Of a stretch of DNA of 5,307 bases, positions 1-5,307 are shown piece after piece; the stretch's first letter is position 1, and each line of letters opens with the position of its first letter. This DNA comes from Verrucomicrobiota bacterium. GTDB taxonomy: Bacteria; Verrucomicrobiota; Verrucomicrobiia; Limisphaerales; JACRJZ01. The translations under genes were made by a program, and so were the position numbers. Under the pieces are notes generated by a model that did not search any database, was not told the origin of the DNA, and was given only the letters and a program-made list of their open reading frames with translations. The stretch is from contig JAKLEJ010000272.1 in the NCBI GenBank assembly GCA_022711695.1, forward strand, positions 1 to 5,307, given 5' to 3'.

Positions 1-1
1 C

Positions 2-736
2 GACGGCAACGTGGACGGCTATACGTTCGTCTATTGGGACAAGACGGGCGCCCGCCGCGTGAACTACACCCCCACGGCCAAGGCCGGATTGCCGGCCCGC
101 GATCTACAGTCGGGCCTGCGCGCCTTTGCCGAATACCGGGGCTACCGGGCCGACACCTTCACCCAGTTGACGGACTTTAATTCAACCACTCCCACTGGCC
201 TGGGATTCACGTTCGAGCATCTCAAAGCCGAGATCGACGCCGGTTTCCCCGTGCTGCTCTACCTGCAGAAGTTCACCAATTACTATGCCGTGCGGTCGGG
301 CATGAGCCGGGGCAATCCCGAAATCCATGGCATGCTGGCCTACGGCTACGCCGAGTATCCCTCCATGGGCATCAAGTGGGTTTACTACCGGACGAGTTGG
401 GCCAGCGGAGAAAAGTCCGCCCAATGGGGGCCGCAGGATTGGGAGGCGGACATGCCCGTGCGGGGCGTGATCGGCTTTCGTCCACACCCCCGGATCCGAT
501 CGGTGACCCGCGCGCAGGGGACGATGACGATCGCCTGGGACGGGCCCGCCGCGCTCCTACAGGACGTGAATGGCGGGACCACCGAGCCCGTGAGCCGCTA
601 CCAGGTCGAGCGCTCCACCGGCATGCCGCCAACCTCCTGGGAAGCCGTGGGCGATCCCACCACCGACCACAGCGTCACTCTCAGCGGTTGCTGCGACGGC
701 GTCGCTTTCTACCGGGTGCGGCTGCTGAGTCCCTGA
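2..736 (+). CDS. C39-like cysteine peptidase-fold protein, 5' partial
   Basis: The reading frame is open from the first complete codon, so the gene begins upstream; the GTG at base 11 lies inside it and is probably not the start. About 244 residues are visible. The first ~155 resemble the second half of a papain-like/C39-like domain: a helix with LRAFAEYRGY, the segment EIDAGFPVLLYLQ, then HGMLAYGY with the likely catalytic His (visible residue ~109), then a strand WVYYRTSWASG leading to a W-rich end. The nucleophilic Cys would lie upstream of the window. In comparable C39-like proteins the strand after the His often reads HDTW, supplying the third catalytic residue; here it reads RTSW, so activity is doubtful. 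Residues ~165-244 form a small beta-rich tail (YQVERS, SWEAVGD, FYRVRLL) of the fibronectin-like kind often found at the end of secreted verrucomicrobial proteins. The protein is probably exported, but the N-terminus is not visible. Family assignment is by motif only. Confidence 0.72.
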   Translation, partial: DGNVDGYTFVYWDKTGARRVNYTPTAKAGLPARDLQSGLRAFAEYRGYRADTFTQLTDFNSTTPTGLGFTFEHLKAEIDAGFPVLLYLQKFTNYYAVRSGMSRGNPEIHGMLAYGYAEYPSMGIKWVYYRTSWASGEKSAQWGPQDWEADMPVRGVIGFRPHPRIRSVTRAQGTMTIAWDGPAALLQDVNGGTTEPVSRYQVERSTGMPPTSWEAVGDPTTDHSVTLSGCCDGVAFYRVRLLSP

Positions 737-762
737 CCGCAGGCCGACGGATGAGGCTGCGG
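737..762. terminator. hairpin between convergent genes, possible bidirectional terminator
   Basis: CCGCAG (737-742) pairs perfectly with CTGCGG (757-762). After one bulged G, CC (744-745) can pair with GG (755-756), leaving a 9-nt loop. The hairpin occupies exactly the gap between the stop codon of the plus-strand gene and that of the minus-strand gene. There is no T-run on either side, so it is not a classical intrinsic terminator. It could block read-through in both directions or stabilise 3' ends. Folding energy was not computed. Confidence 0.35.
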
Positions 763-1497
763 CTACTGGCCGGGAAAGAGGCGCGGATGAGCCTGCATCA
801 CCTGGTCGATGTTCTCGACGGTGACCACGAGAAAGCGCTTCTCGATTTCCGCGGCCGAATCCGACCCGAGTTTCTCCGCCCCCGGCGCGTCCGGCCTGGC
901 CAGAACGAAGGCCGCCAGCTTTCCGTTCTTGACCGCGTTTCGGATGGCTGCGGCGTTGCCGAGCAGACGCAGGTCCGGCAGCAGCAGCCCGAAGCGCGGC
1001 GGCCCGGGAGTCTGCCAGCACTGGACGCGGTCCAGGGCGGCTGGGAGTCCGACCAGGCTGACAATCAGGTCGCATTGCGGATGGCGTTCCACCAGGCCGT
1101 CGATGGCCTGATCGCTCATCAGGTAGCTCAGCGGGGTCGTGCTTTCGGGATCGATGGCCACCGCGCGCGGGTTGCTCTGCGCCTCGGGCTTGAGTTCGGG
1201 AAAGGCGGGTTGCTCCAGCACCACGGCGCCGCCAAAGCCCTCCTTGAGGCCGCGCAAGCCCGCCGCTTCCATCGCCGGGATGGATCGATCGACACCCTGC
1301 CGGCTTGCGAACGGATTGGTGACCACCAGCGCGCGCCGCCCGGCTCGCGTCTTGACCAGGGCTTCCGCCAGCGCCCGTGTGGCCATGGCCCGCAGCCGCA
1401 GGGCGTTGCTCTCGGGCCCGCGCCCCAGGTAAAGCCACAGGAAGATGCCGCCGGCCACAATTCCCCCAAGCAACAGCAGTGCCGTGGAGCGTCTCAT
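763..1497 (-). CDS. membrane-anchored alpha/beta protein of unknown function
   Basis: I do not recognise this 244-residue protein. Residues ~4-24 are one hydrophobic segment behind a short basic start (MRRS), which fits an uncleaved signal anchor with the rest outside the cytoplasm; there is no lipobox Cys. The rest looks like an alternating alpha/beta fold: hydrophobic strands at ALVVTNPF (56-63), GAVVLE (90-95), CDLIVSLVGLP (142-152), FGLLLPDLRLLG (169-180), LAAFVLARPD (194-203) and FLVVTVENIDQV (222-233), separated by helices. That pattern recalls a periplasmic-binding-protein or Rossmann-like domain, but no diagnostic motif is visible. Two Cys residues (142 and 160) could form a disulfide. 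The ATG is only 5 nt after the stop of the pseudopilin-like gene and has no Shine-Dalgarno sequence of its own, so translational coupling is likely. Its job is probably linked to that protein or its export. Reading frame confidence is high; function is unknown. Confidence 0.8.
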   Translation of the reverse strand: MRRSTALLLLGGIVAGGIFLWLYLGRGPESNALRLRAMATRALAEALVKTRAGRRALVVTNPFASRQGVDRSIPAMEAAGLRGLKEGFGGAVVLEQPAFPELKPEAQSNPRAVAIDPESTTPLSYLMSDQAIDGLVERHPQCDLIVSLVGLPAALDRVQCWQTPGPPRFGLLLPDLRLLGNAAAIRNAVKNGKLAAFVLARPDAPGAEKLGSDSAAEIEKRFLVVTVENIDQVMQAHPRLFPGQ

Positions 1498-1502
1498 GCG
1501 GG

Positions 1503-2186
1503 CTAGAAATAGCCTTTGGCCACATCCGCGCCGTATTCGGCGGGGATGCCCAACCCTTCGAGGCGCGACTGGCCGCAGGCCTCCACATGGCCGTCCAGGA
1601 AAAGGCCCTCCGCCCGGCGGTCATGCCGCGCATGCACGATCTTCAGGGGGCTGGCGGCCCGGAAGAAGTAATACTGCCGGGCCGTGTAGCCGCCCTGGGC
1701 CTGGCTGGTGGTGTCGGCGATGTGCAAATACTCGGAGGGACGATCCACGTTTTCGATGCGGAAGAAGAGCCGGCCGGGGCCGCTGGTGTAATTGGTGGGC
1801 GGGTCGCGCCGGATGCCGAAAATCGTGATCCAATTCTCCCATTCGAACGGTTTGTAGCTCGGACACAGAAAACTGTTCTGGGCGCGCAAGTCGGTGTTGG
1901 TCGAGAGGATCAGCCCCCAGGTGTTGGTGCCTCCGGTCAGCCCGTCCAGTTGCACCAGCCCGTTGTAGTCCGACGCGTACATCAGGGTGGCCAGGCCGAT
2001 CTGATGGAGGTTGTTCAGGCATTGGGCGGCCTTGCCCTTGGCCTTGGCGCGAGCCAGGGCCGGCAGAAGCAGGCCGGCCAGGATGGCGATGATCGCGATC
2101 ACCACCAGCAGCTCGATCAGCGTGAACCCTCGCCGGTTCCCGCTTCGTCCCGATTGTCGGTTGTGCCGCACAATTGATCTCGCCAT
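1503..2186 (-). CDS. prepilin-type N-terminal cleavage/methylation, H-x9-DG domain protein
   Basis: This 227-residue protein is a type II secretion/type IV pilin-like pseudopilin. After a basic leader (residues 1-20) comes RRG/FTLIELLVVIAIIAIL: prepilin peptidase should cut after Gly20, leaving methylatable Phe21 as residue 1 and Glu25 as the conserved +5 glutamate. Residues ~21-43 form the hydrophobic helix, followed by the usual LLPALARAKAKGKAAQC and LNNLHQIGLA segments. The C-terminal part carries H188-x9-D198-G199 (H, nine residues, then DG before HVEA), the signature of the prepilin-type processing-associated H-x9-DG family. Length is normal for it. Such genes occur singly and in many copies in Verrucomicrobiota, Planctomycetota and Lentisphaerota; their exact role is not settled, and no secretion machinery genes are nearby. 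The ATG is preceded by purine-rich AAGAAAG (2194-2200 on the reverse strand) at 7-nt spacing. It is the first gene of a two-gene unit with the unknown protein downstream. Confidence 0.93.
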   Translation of the reverse strand: MARSIVRHNRQSGRSGNRRGFTLIELLVVIAIIAILAGLLLPALARAKAKGKAAQCLNNLHQIGLATLMYASDYNGLVQLDGLTGGTNTWGLILSTNTDLRAQNSFLCPSYKPFEWENWITIFGIRRDPPTNYTSGPGRLFFRIENVDRPSEYLHIADTTSQAQGGYTARQYYFFRAASPLKIVHARHDRRAEGLFLDGHVEACGQSRLEGLGIPAEYGADVAKGYF

Positions 2187-2204
2187 CTTCTGACTTTCTT
2201 AGCA

Positions 2205-2232
2205 AATTTACCAGCAATTGCTTATGGGTCAA
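2205..2232 (-). promoter_or_regulatory. candidate sigma70-type promoter for the pseudopilin unit
   Basis: On the minus strand, TTGACC (2232-2227; five of six matches to TTGACA) is followed after 16 bp by TAAATT (2210-2205; four of six matches to TATAAT). The region is markedly more AT-rich than the surrounding genes. Transcription would start near 2198, giving a very short leader of about 12 nt that would still include most of the purine-rich stretch before the ATG at 2186. The prediction is by eye and assumes E. coli-like promoter rules, which may not hold in this phylum. Confidence 0.3.
2213..2222. repeat. 10-bp perfect palindrome in the divergent intergenic region
   Basis: AGCAATTGCT is its own reverse complement. 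A related half-site, AGCAAATT (2201-2208), lies 12 bp to the left. The palindrome falls in the spacer of the candidate minus-strand promoter and upstream of the MBOAT gene, so it is placed where an operator controlling one or both divergent units could sit. There is no direct evidence of protein binding, and a 10-bp palindrome can occur by chance. Confidence 0.3.
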
Positions 2233-2305
2233 TTCTGGCGTGGTTCATCCCAGCGGGATCGGTCGGGCTTCTCCGGTTGCGCCGTCCTGCGCCCGCTGTC
2301 CGATC

Positions 2306-3715
2306 ATGCTGTTTAACTCCGGGGTCTTCCTTCAGTTCTTTGCGGCGTTCCTGCTGCTCTACTGGCTGGCCCGGAACCACCTGCGCGCCCGGAACCTGCT
2401 GGTGGTGGCGGCCAGCTACTTGTTCTACGGCTGGTGGGACTGGCGGTTCCTGTCGCTGATCTTCGTCTCCAGCGTCCTGGATTACGCGATCGCCCTGGCC
2501 CTGGTGCGGGCGCCCACCCCGCGTCGCCGCAAAGCCTGGCTGGCCCTGAGCGTGTCCTGCAGCCTCAGCCTGCTGGGCTTCTTCAAGTATTACGACTTCT
2601 TCGCCGAATCCCTGGCGGCGCTCCTGGCCCGCCTGCAGATTCCCTTTCACCCCCGGTTGCTGGGAGTGATTCTCCCGGTGGGCATTTCCTTCTACACCTT
2701 CCAGACCATGAGCTACGTGATCGACGTCTATCGCGGGGCGATGACGCCGACCCGGAGCCTGCTCAGTTTTCTGGCTTACGTCTCGTTCTTCCCGCAGTTG
2801 GTGGCGGGGCCGATCGAGCGGGGGGCGCACTTGCTGCCCCAGTTCGAGCGTCCGGTGGCGATTACCTGGCCGATGGTTCAGGAAGGGCTCTGGCTCTCCC
2901 TCTGGGGCATGTTCAAGAAGGTCGTGGTGGCGGATAACCTGGCGCCCCTGGTGGACCTGGTCTATGGGAGTTCCGCCCCCGCCGGCCCGGCGGTGATCCT
3001 GGCCACCCTGGCCTTCGGCCTTCAGATCTACTGCGATTTTTCCGGCTATTCCGACATCGCCCGGGGCACGGCCCGCATCCTGGGCTTCGACATCATGGTG
3101 AATTTCAACCTGCCCTACGCGGCGACGAACGTTCGCGAGTTCTGGCAGCGCTGGCACATCAGTCTCTCCACCTGGCTTCGGGACTACCTCTACGTTCCCC
3201 TGGGCGGCAACCGCCGGGGGGCGGGGCGCACTTATCTGAACTTGTTTCTCACCATGCTCCTGGGCGGGCTCTGGCACGGGGCCGCCTGGAACTTCGTGCT
3301 TTGGGGACTGTGGCACGGCGCGGGTTTGGCCGCGCACCGTCTCTGGGCCCAGGGCGGCAAACCCCGCCTCAATCCGGCGCTCTGGGCAAAAGGCATCGCC
3401 TGGCTGCTCACCCTGGGGTTCGTCGGCTACGGCTGGCTGCTCTTCCGGGCCGGCTCTCTGGGCCAGGTTGCCTCCATGACCCTGGCCCTGGGCGATTTCA
3501 CCGCCCCCGCATGGATCGGCAGCTTTGTCTTGAACCTGGCCGTGTTCGGCACGCCGCTGATCCTCATGGAAGTGTGGCAGCACAGGGCCAAAAACCCACT
3601 GGTGGCCCTCGGCCTGCCTGGCCCCGTCCGCGGTCTCCTTCAAGCTGCCTTGCTGCTGGCCATCATCCTGTTCTGGGAGGTCCGCCAGCAGCCGTTCATC
3701 TATTTCCAATTCTGA
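2306..3715 (+). CDS. MBOAT family O-acyltransferase, AlgI-type
   Basis: This 469-residue inner-membrane protein has the full length and layout of the AlgI branch of membrane-bound O-acyltransferases. Family members transfer an acyl group, usually acetyl, across the membrane for O-acylation of exported polysaccharides. The N-terminus MLFNSGVFLQFF and the following SYLFYGWWDWRFL are typical, as are FFPQLVAGPIER (161-172), YCDFSGYSDIARG (242-254), the signature FWQRWHISLSTWLRDYLYVP (279-298) followed by LGGNR, and GLWHGAAWNFVLWG (321-334) with the expected active-site His324; His284 is the second conserved histidine. About 11-13 hydrophobic segments span the length. The ATG at 2306 was chosen because the N-terminal family motif begins there; an upstream in-frame TTG at 2174 would overlap the divergent gene and add a poor-looking extension. 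No Shine-Dalgarno sequence is visible. The SGNH-like gene follows after 7 nt, as in other acylation modules. The glycan substrate is unknown. Confidence 0.95.
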   Translation: MLFNSGVFLQFFAAFLLLYWLARNHLRARNLLVVAASYLFYGWWDWRFLSLIFVSSVLDYAIALALVRAPTPRRRKAWLALSVSCSLSLLGFFKYYDFFAESLAALLARLQIPFHPRLLGVILPVGISFYTFQTMSYVIDVYRGAMTPTRSLLSFLAYVSFFPQLVAGPIERGAHLLPQFERPVAITWPMVQEGLWLSLWGMFKKVVVADNLAPLVDLVYGSSAPAGPAVILATLAFGLQIYCDFSGYSDIARGTARILGFDIMVNFNLPYAATNVREFWQRWHISLSTWLRDYLYVPLGGNRRGAGRTYLNLFLTMLLGGLWHGAAWNFVLWGLWHGAGLAAHRLWAQGGKPRLNPALWAKGIAWLLTLGFVGYGWLLFRAGSLGQVASMTLALGDFTAPAWIGSFVLNLAVFGTPLILMEVWQHRAKNPLVALGLPGPVRGLLQAALLLAIILFWEVRQQPFIYFQF

Positions 3716-3722
3716 CTCTCTT

Positions 3723-4706
3723 ATGATCAGCCACCGCTGCGAATTCGAGATCCGGGAGTTGCTCCGGTGGCTGGGCTGGCCGCTGGCGTGCGTCGCGGCG
3801 TTCGCCGTCCTCATTCGCCTGGGAGTGGTCCTGGGGTGGCTCCCGCCTCCGCGCCCCACGCTCGATGTCGATCGCACCCTCCTGATCCACCAGCTCGAGG
3901 CGGCCCGCGCGCCGGCCGAGGCCGATCTCCTGCTCCTGGGCGATTCCTCCTGTCTGATGGACGTGTCCGCCCGCCAGCTTGGAGAGGCCTTGGGAGCGCG
4001 GGTGTTGAACCTGGGGACGCACAGCTACCTGGACCTCGAGGCCGGGGCCCGGCTGCTGCGCGAGTACCTGGCAGCCCATTCGCGCAAACCCCGTGCCGTG
4101 CTGGTCCTGATGCACCCGGAGGCGCTGCGGCGCTCGACGCCGGAGGCCTACCACCAAGCCCTGTTCCAGAGCCTCATCGAGGGCCGGAACCCGCCGGCCC
4201 TGTGCTGGCGCGACCGGTTCGTTCGGTTGCTGGGCCTCGAAGATTTCCGCAGCCGGCTCCTGTGCCGCCTTGTGCCCACGCCTCTGCCGGGGGCGTATGG
4301 GCGCGCCTACGGCTTCAGCCGCGAGTTCGAGAGAGCGCTGTCCGCAAACCTGGGCAGCCTGCTGGACCCCGACACCGCGCCGTTCCAGGGCAACGCGGAA
4401 TACCGCCTGGCCCCGCAGATCGAGTCGTCCAGCCGCAAGCTCCGCGCCGCCGCCGAAGGCGTCACGCTGCTGGCGGGGATCACCCCGGTTCCCGAGGGCT
4501 TCGCCGCGCGCGATTACCGGCAGACTCGCGACGCCATGCTGGCGCAGTGGCGTGCGTGGCTCGACGCCGCTGGTGTCCTCTCGGAGCTTCCGGCGACGCT
4601 GCCGGACGAGCAGTTTGCCCGAGTCACTCACCTGCGCGAGGCCGGAGTCCGGGCCTACACCGAAACCCTGGCCCGGGTCCTGAAGCCTCACCTCCCCGCT
4701 CCCTGA
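3723..4706 (+). CDS. membrane-anchored SGNH-hydrolase-like protein, probable acyltransferase partner of MBOAT
   Basis: This 327-residue protein has one hydrophobic anchor (residues ~17-40), after which the remainder should lie in the periplasm. A strand leads into LLLLGDSSCLMD (69-80), the SGNH block I with likely nucleophile Ser75. VLNLGTHSYLDLEAG (94-108) corresponds to block II, VLVLMHPEAL (126-135) to the strand that carries block III in other members (no GxND Asn is visible), and VTHLREAG (301-308) to block V with His303. The usual Asp three residues before that His is replaced by Arg300; the nearest acidic residues are Asp295 and Glu296. By analogy with AlgJ/AlgX and similar MBOAT-linked proteins, it probably accepts the acyl group moved by the MBOAT protein and passes it to a polysaccharide. 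The 7-nt gap from the MBOAT stop and the shared strand indicate one operon. Start: the first ATG in frame; no clear ribosome binding site. It could instead be an esterase or a non-catalytic partner. Confidence 0.85.
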   Translation: MISHRCEFEIRELLRWLGWPLACVAAFAVLIRLGVVLGWLPPPRPTLDVDRTLLIHQLEAARAPAEADLLLLGDSSCLMDVSARQLGEALGARVLNLGTHSYLDLEAGARLLREYLAAHSRKPRAVLVLMHPEALRRSTPEAYHQALFQSLIEGRNPPALCWRDRFVRLLGLEDFRSRLLCRLVPTPLPGAYGRAYGFSREFERALSANLGSLLDPDTAPFQGNAEYRLAPQIESSSRKLRAAAEGVTLLAGITPVPEGFAARDYRQTRDAMLAQWRAWLDAAGVLSELPATLPDEQFARVTHLREAGVRAYTETLARVLKPHLPAP

Positions 4707-4722
4707 CCCTGCGTATGCACCC

Positions 4723-4751
4723 AGGGGCGCCTCCGGCTGGCGGTCGCCCCT
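4723..4751 (+). terminator. GC-rich hairpin after the SGNH gene, possible terminator
   Basis: AGGGGCG (4723-4729) pairs perfectly with CGCCCCT (4745-4751) over 7 bp. Two further C-G pairs are possible inside, past a bulged T. The stem starts 17 nt after the SGNH stop codon. It is followed by only two T and then mixed sequence, so a classical U-tract is missing. It may attenuate transcription between the acylation pair and the next membrane-protein gene rather than end it. Confidence 0.4.
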
Positions 4752-4812
4752 TCACTGCTGCGACGTCAAACGCCGATTCAGGCCGTTGTTTTCGCCTTGC
4801 CTTGCGGCCGAC

Positions 4813-4816
4813 GGAG
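4813..4816 (+). promoter_or_regulatory. ribosome binding site supporting the ATG at 4824
   Basis: GGAG at 4813-4816 lies 7 nt before the ATG at 4824, a good Shine-Dalgarno spacing. A second purine stretch, AGGAG (4819-4823), touches the ATG and is too close to serve it. This site matters because it favours the ATG at 4824 over the overlapping GTG at 4816, although the ATG is in a different frame from the downstream membrane-protein coding sequence. Confidence 0.45.
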
Positions 4817-4823
4817 TGAGGAG

Positions 4824-5307
4824 ATGGCCGCAGAACCGTTTGGCAGCAGCAACCCGACATACTGGGGGAAGGAAGAGCGCCCGGCAGTCCCGCTGGGGGG
4901 GACAGTCGGTTGAGCCATGGGCGTCCGCTCTCTTTTTTGTCCTGTTCTTTCTCTATCTCTGGCTGCGAGTGCAGCCCTCGCTGAGGTATCACGAATCGGC
5001 GCCGGTCTTTCTTCTGACCGTCCCGTTCTTTGCCCGCTTCCCGGGCGTTCCCGGCGGTCTGGCCGATTACGCGGCCGCGTTCCTGGAACAGTGCAATTCG
5101 ATCGATTGGCTGGGGGCGTTGGCTCTCGCGCTCCTGGCCTGGGCGCTCCATGCGGCGGTGCGACTGTTTGTCGGGAGGCTTGCTCGGGAGGTGGCGGCGG
5201 TGGCTGCATTCGGACCGTCCTTTCTGTTGTTGCTGCTGGCTGGCAGCTACGACCTCCCGGTCTTTTCGATCGTCCTTGGGCTGCTGTTGGCCGTGGGGAT
5301 GGCTTTG
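4824..5307 (+). CDS. multi-pass membrane protein, 3' partial, probable frameshift near its start
   Basis: The gene runs off the right edge. The convincing coding frame (codons ending at base 5307) is open throughout and encodes strongly hydrophobic segments: ALFFVLFFLYLWL (~4924-4962), APVFLLTVPFF (~5005-5037), LGALALALLAWALHAAV (~5110-5160), VAAVAAFGPSFLLLLLAG (~5191-5244) and LPVFSIVLGLLLAVGMAL (to the edge). Between them lie LRVQPSLRYHE and FPGVPGGLADYAAAFLEQ. I think it resembles the DUF6057 family of uncharacterised membrane proteins, but this is recalled, not searched. In that frame the only nearby start is GTG 4816, which gives an Arg-rich, unlikely N-terminus. ATG 4824, with a well-spaced GGAG, gives a natural N-terminus (MAAEPFGSSNPTYWGKEERP) but hits a stop at 4911. 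Removing one G from the seven at 4895-4901 joins the two parts smoothly. So the gene is frameshifted by sequence error or mutation, or it starts at the GTG. It may belong to the acylation cluster; its function is unknown. Confidence 0.7.
4895..4901 (+). other. run of seven G at the probable frameshift point
   Basis: CT followed by seven G and AC lies where the frame of the ATG-4824 start and the frame of the downstream membrane protein have to meet. With six G the reading would continue as PLGGQSVEPWASALFF. Homopolymers of this length are frequent places for sequencing or assembly errors and, in living cells, for slipped-strand mutation. No second copy of the gene is available here to tell these apart. 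Confidence 0.5.

Noticed and set aside
376..1633. Long open frames on both strands across 376-1506 (plus) and 557-1633 (minus).
   Set aside because: Both cross gene boundaries of the better-supported frames, have Arg/Gly/Ala/Pro-rich products without motifs, and conflict with the pseudopilin and C39-like genes.
2222..3877. A 551-codon open frame on the minus strand, antisense to the MBOAT gene.
   Set aside because: Its product is rich in E, Q, R, G, H and P with no recognisable domain, while the opposite strand encodes an unmistakable MBOAT protein. Long antisense frames of this kind arise from high third-position GC.
3696..4691. A 331-codon open frame on the minus strand, antisense to the SGNH gene.
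   Set aside because: Low-complexity Q/R/G/A-rich product opposite a gene with clear SGNH blocks; a GC-driven shadow.
4895..4901. Programmed ribosomal frameshifting at the G run.
   Set aside because: There is no visible stimulatory structure or internal Shine-Dalgarno arrangement that would argue for it; a sequence error or ordinary indel is the simpler explanation.
4917..5000. ATG at 4917 giving MGVRSLFCPVLSLSLAASA, which looks like a signal peptide.
   Set aside because: The resemblance does not last: the same frame soon becomes Arg/Gly-rich, while the neighbouring frame encodes a series of convincing membrane segments over the same bases.
1..5307. Search for CRISPR arrays, tRNA/rRNA genes, insertion sequences, attachment sites and tandem repeats.
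   Set aside because: No regularly spaced repeats, tRNA-like cloverleaf, transposase-like protein or terminal inverted repeats were noticed on reading either strand.

Overview
The window is a 5.3-kb, GC-rich stretch of bacterial chromosome, densely coded and without RNA genes, insertion sequences or CRISPR arrays that I can see. The best guess at the host is a Verrucomicrobiota bacterium (Pedosphaera/Limisphaera type) or a close PVC relative. The main reason is the stand-alone pseudopilin-like protein with an RRGFTLIELLVV-type N-terminus and a C-terminal H-x9-DG motif, a family greatly expanded in those phyla. This assignment is inference; no rRNA or other marker gene is present.

Layout: (1) bases 2-736, plus strand: the 3' part of a probable secreted cysteine-peptidase-like protein (C39-like fold) with a C-terminal beta-sandwich-like tail. 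(2) bases 763-2186, minus strand: a two-gene unit read from right to left, made of the H-x9-DG pseudopilin (1503-2186) and, 5 nt after it, an unrecognised membrane-anchored alpha/beta protein (763-1497). It converges on gene 1, and the 26-nt gap between the two stop codons is filled by an imperfect hairpin. (3) bases 2187-2305: a 119-nt, locally AT-rich divergent intergenic region with a candidate promoter for the pseudopilin unit and a perfect 10-bp palindrome. (4) bases 2306-4706, plus strand: an AlgI-type MBOAT O-acyltransferase followed after 7 nt by a membrane-anchored SGNH-hydrolase-like protein. (5) bases 4707-4823: a 117-nt gap with a GC-rich hairpin just after the SGNH stop. (6) bases 4824-5307: the start of a multi-pass membrane protein that runs off the window and appears to be frameshifted at a run of seven G.

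The most coherent functional story is the MBOAT + SGNH pair. In characterised systems such as alginate acetylation, the AlgI-type membrane protein moves an acyl group across the inner membrane and an SGNH-fold partner places it on an extracytoplasmic polysaccharide. The pair here probably acylates a surface or exported glycan whose identity cannot be told from this window. The SGNH protein keeps the GDS serine and the C-terminal histidine but lacks the aspartate expected three residues before that histidine. The membrane protein downstream may be a third member of the same cluster, but the hairpin and 117-nt gap leave that open.

Nothing here is a clearly new system. The points most worth checking are the G-run frameshift, the incomplete catalytic triad of the SGNH protein, and the unknown gene coupled to the pseudopilin.
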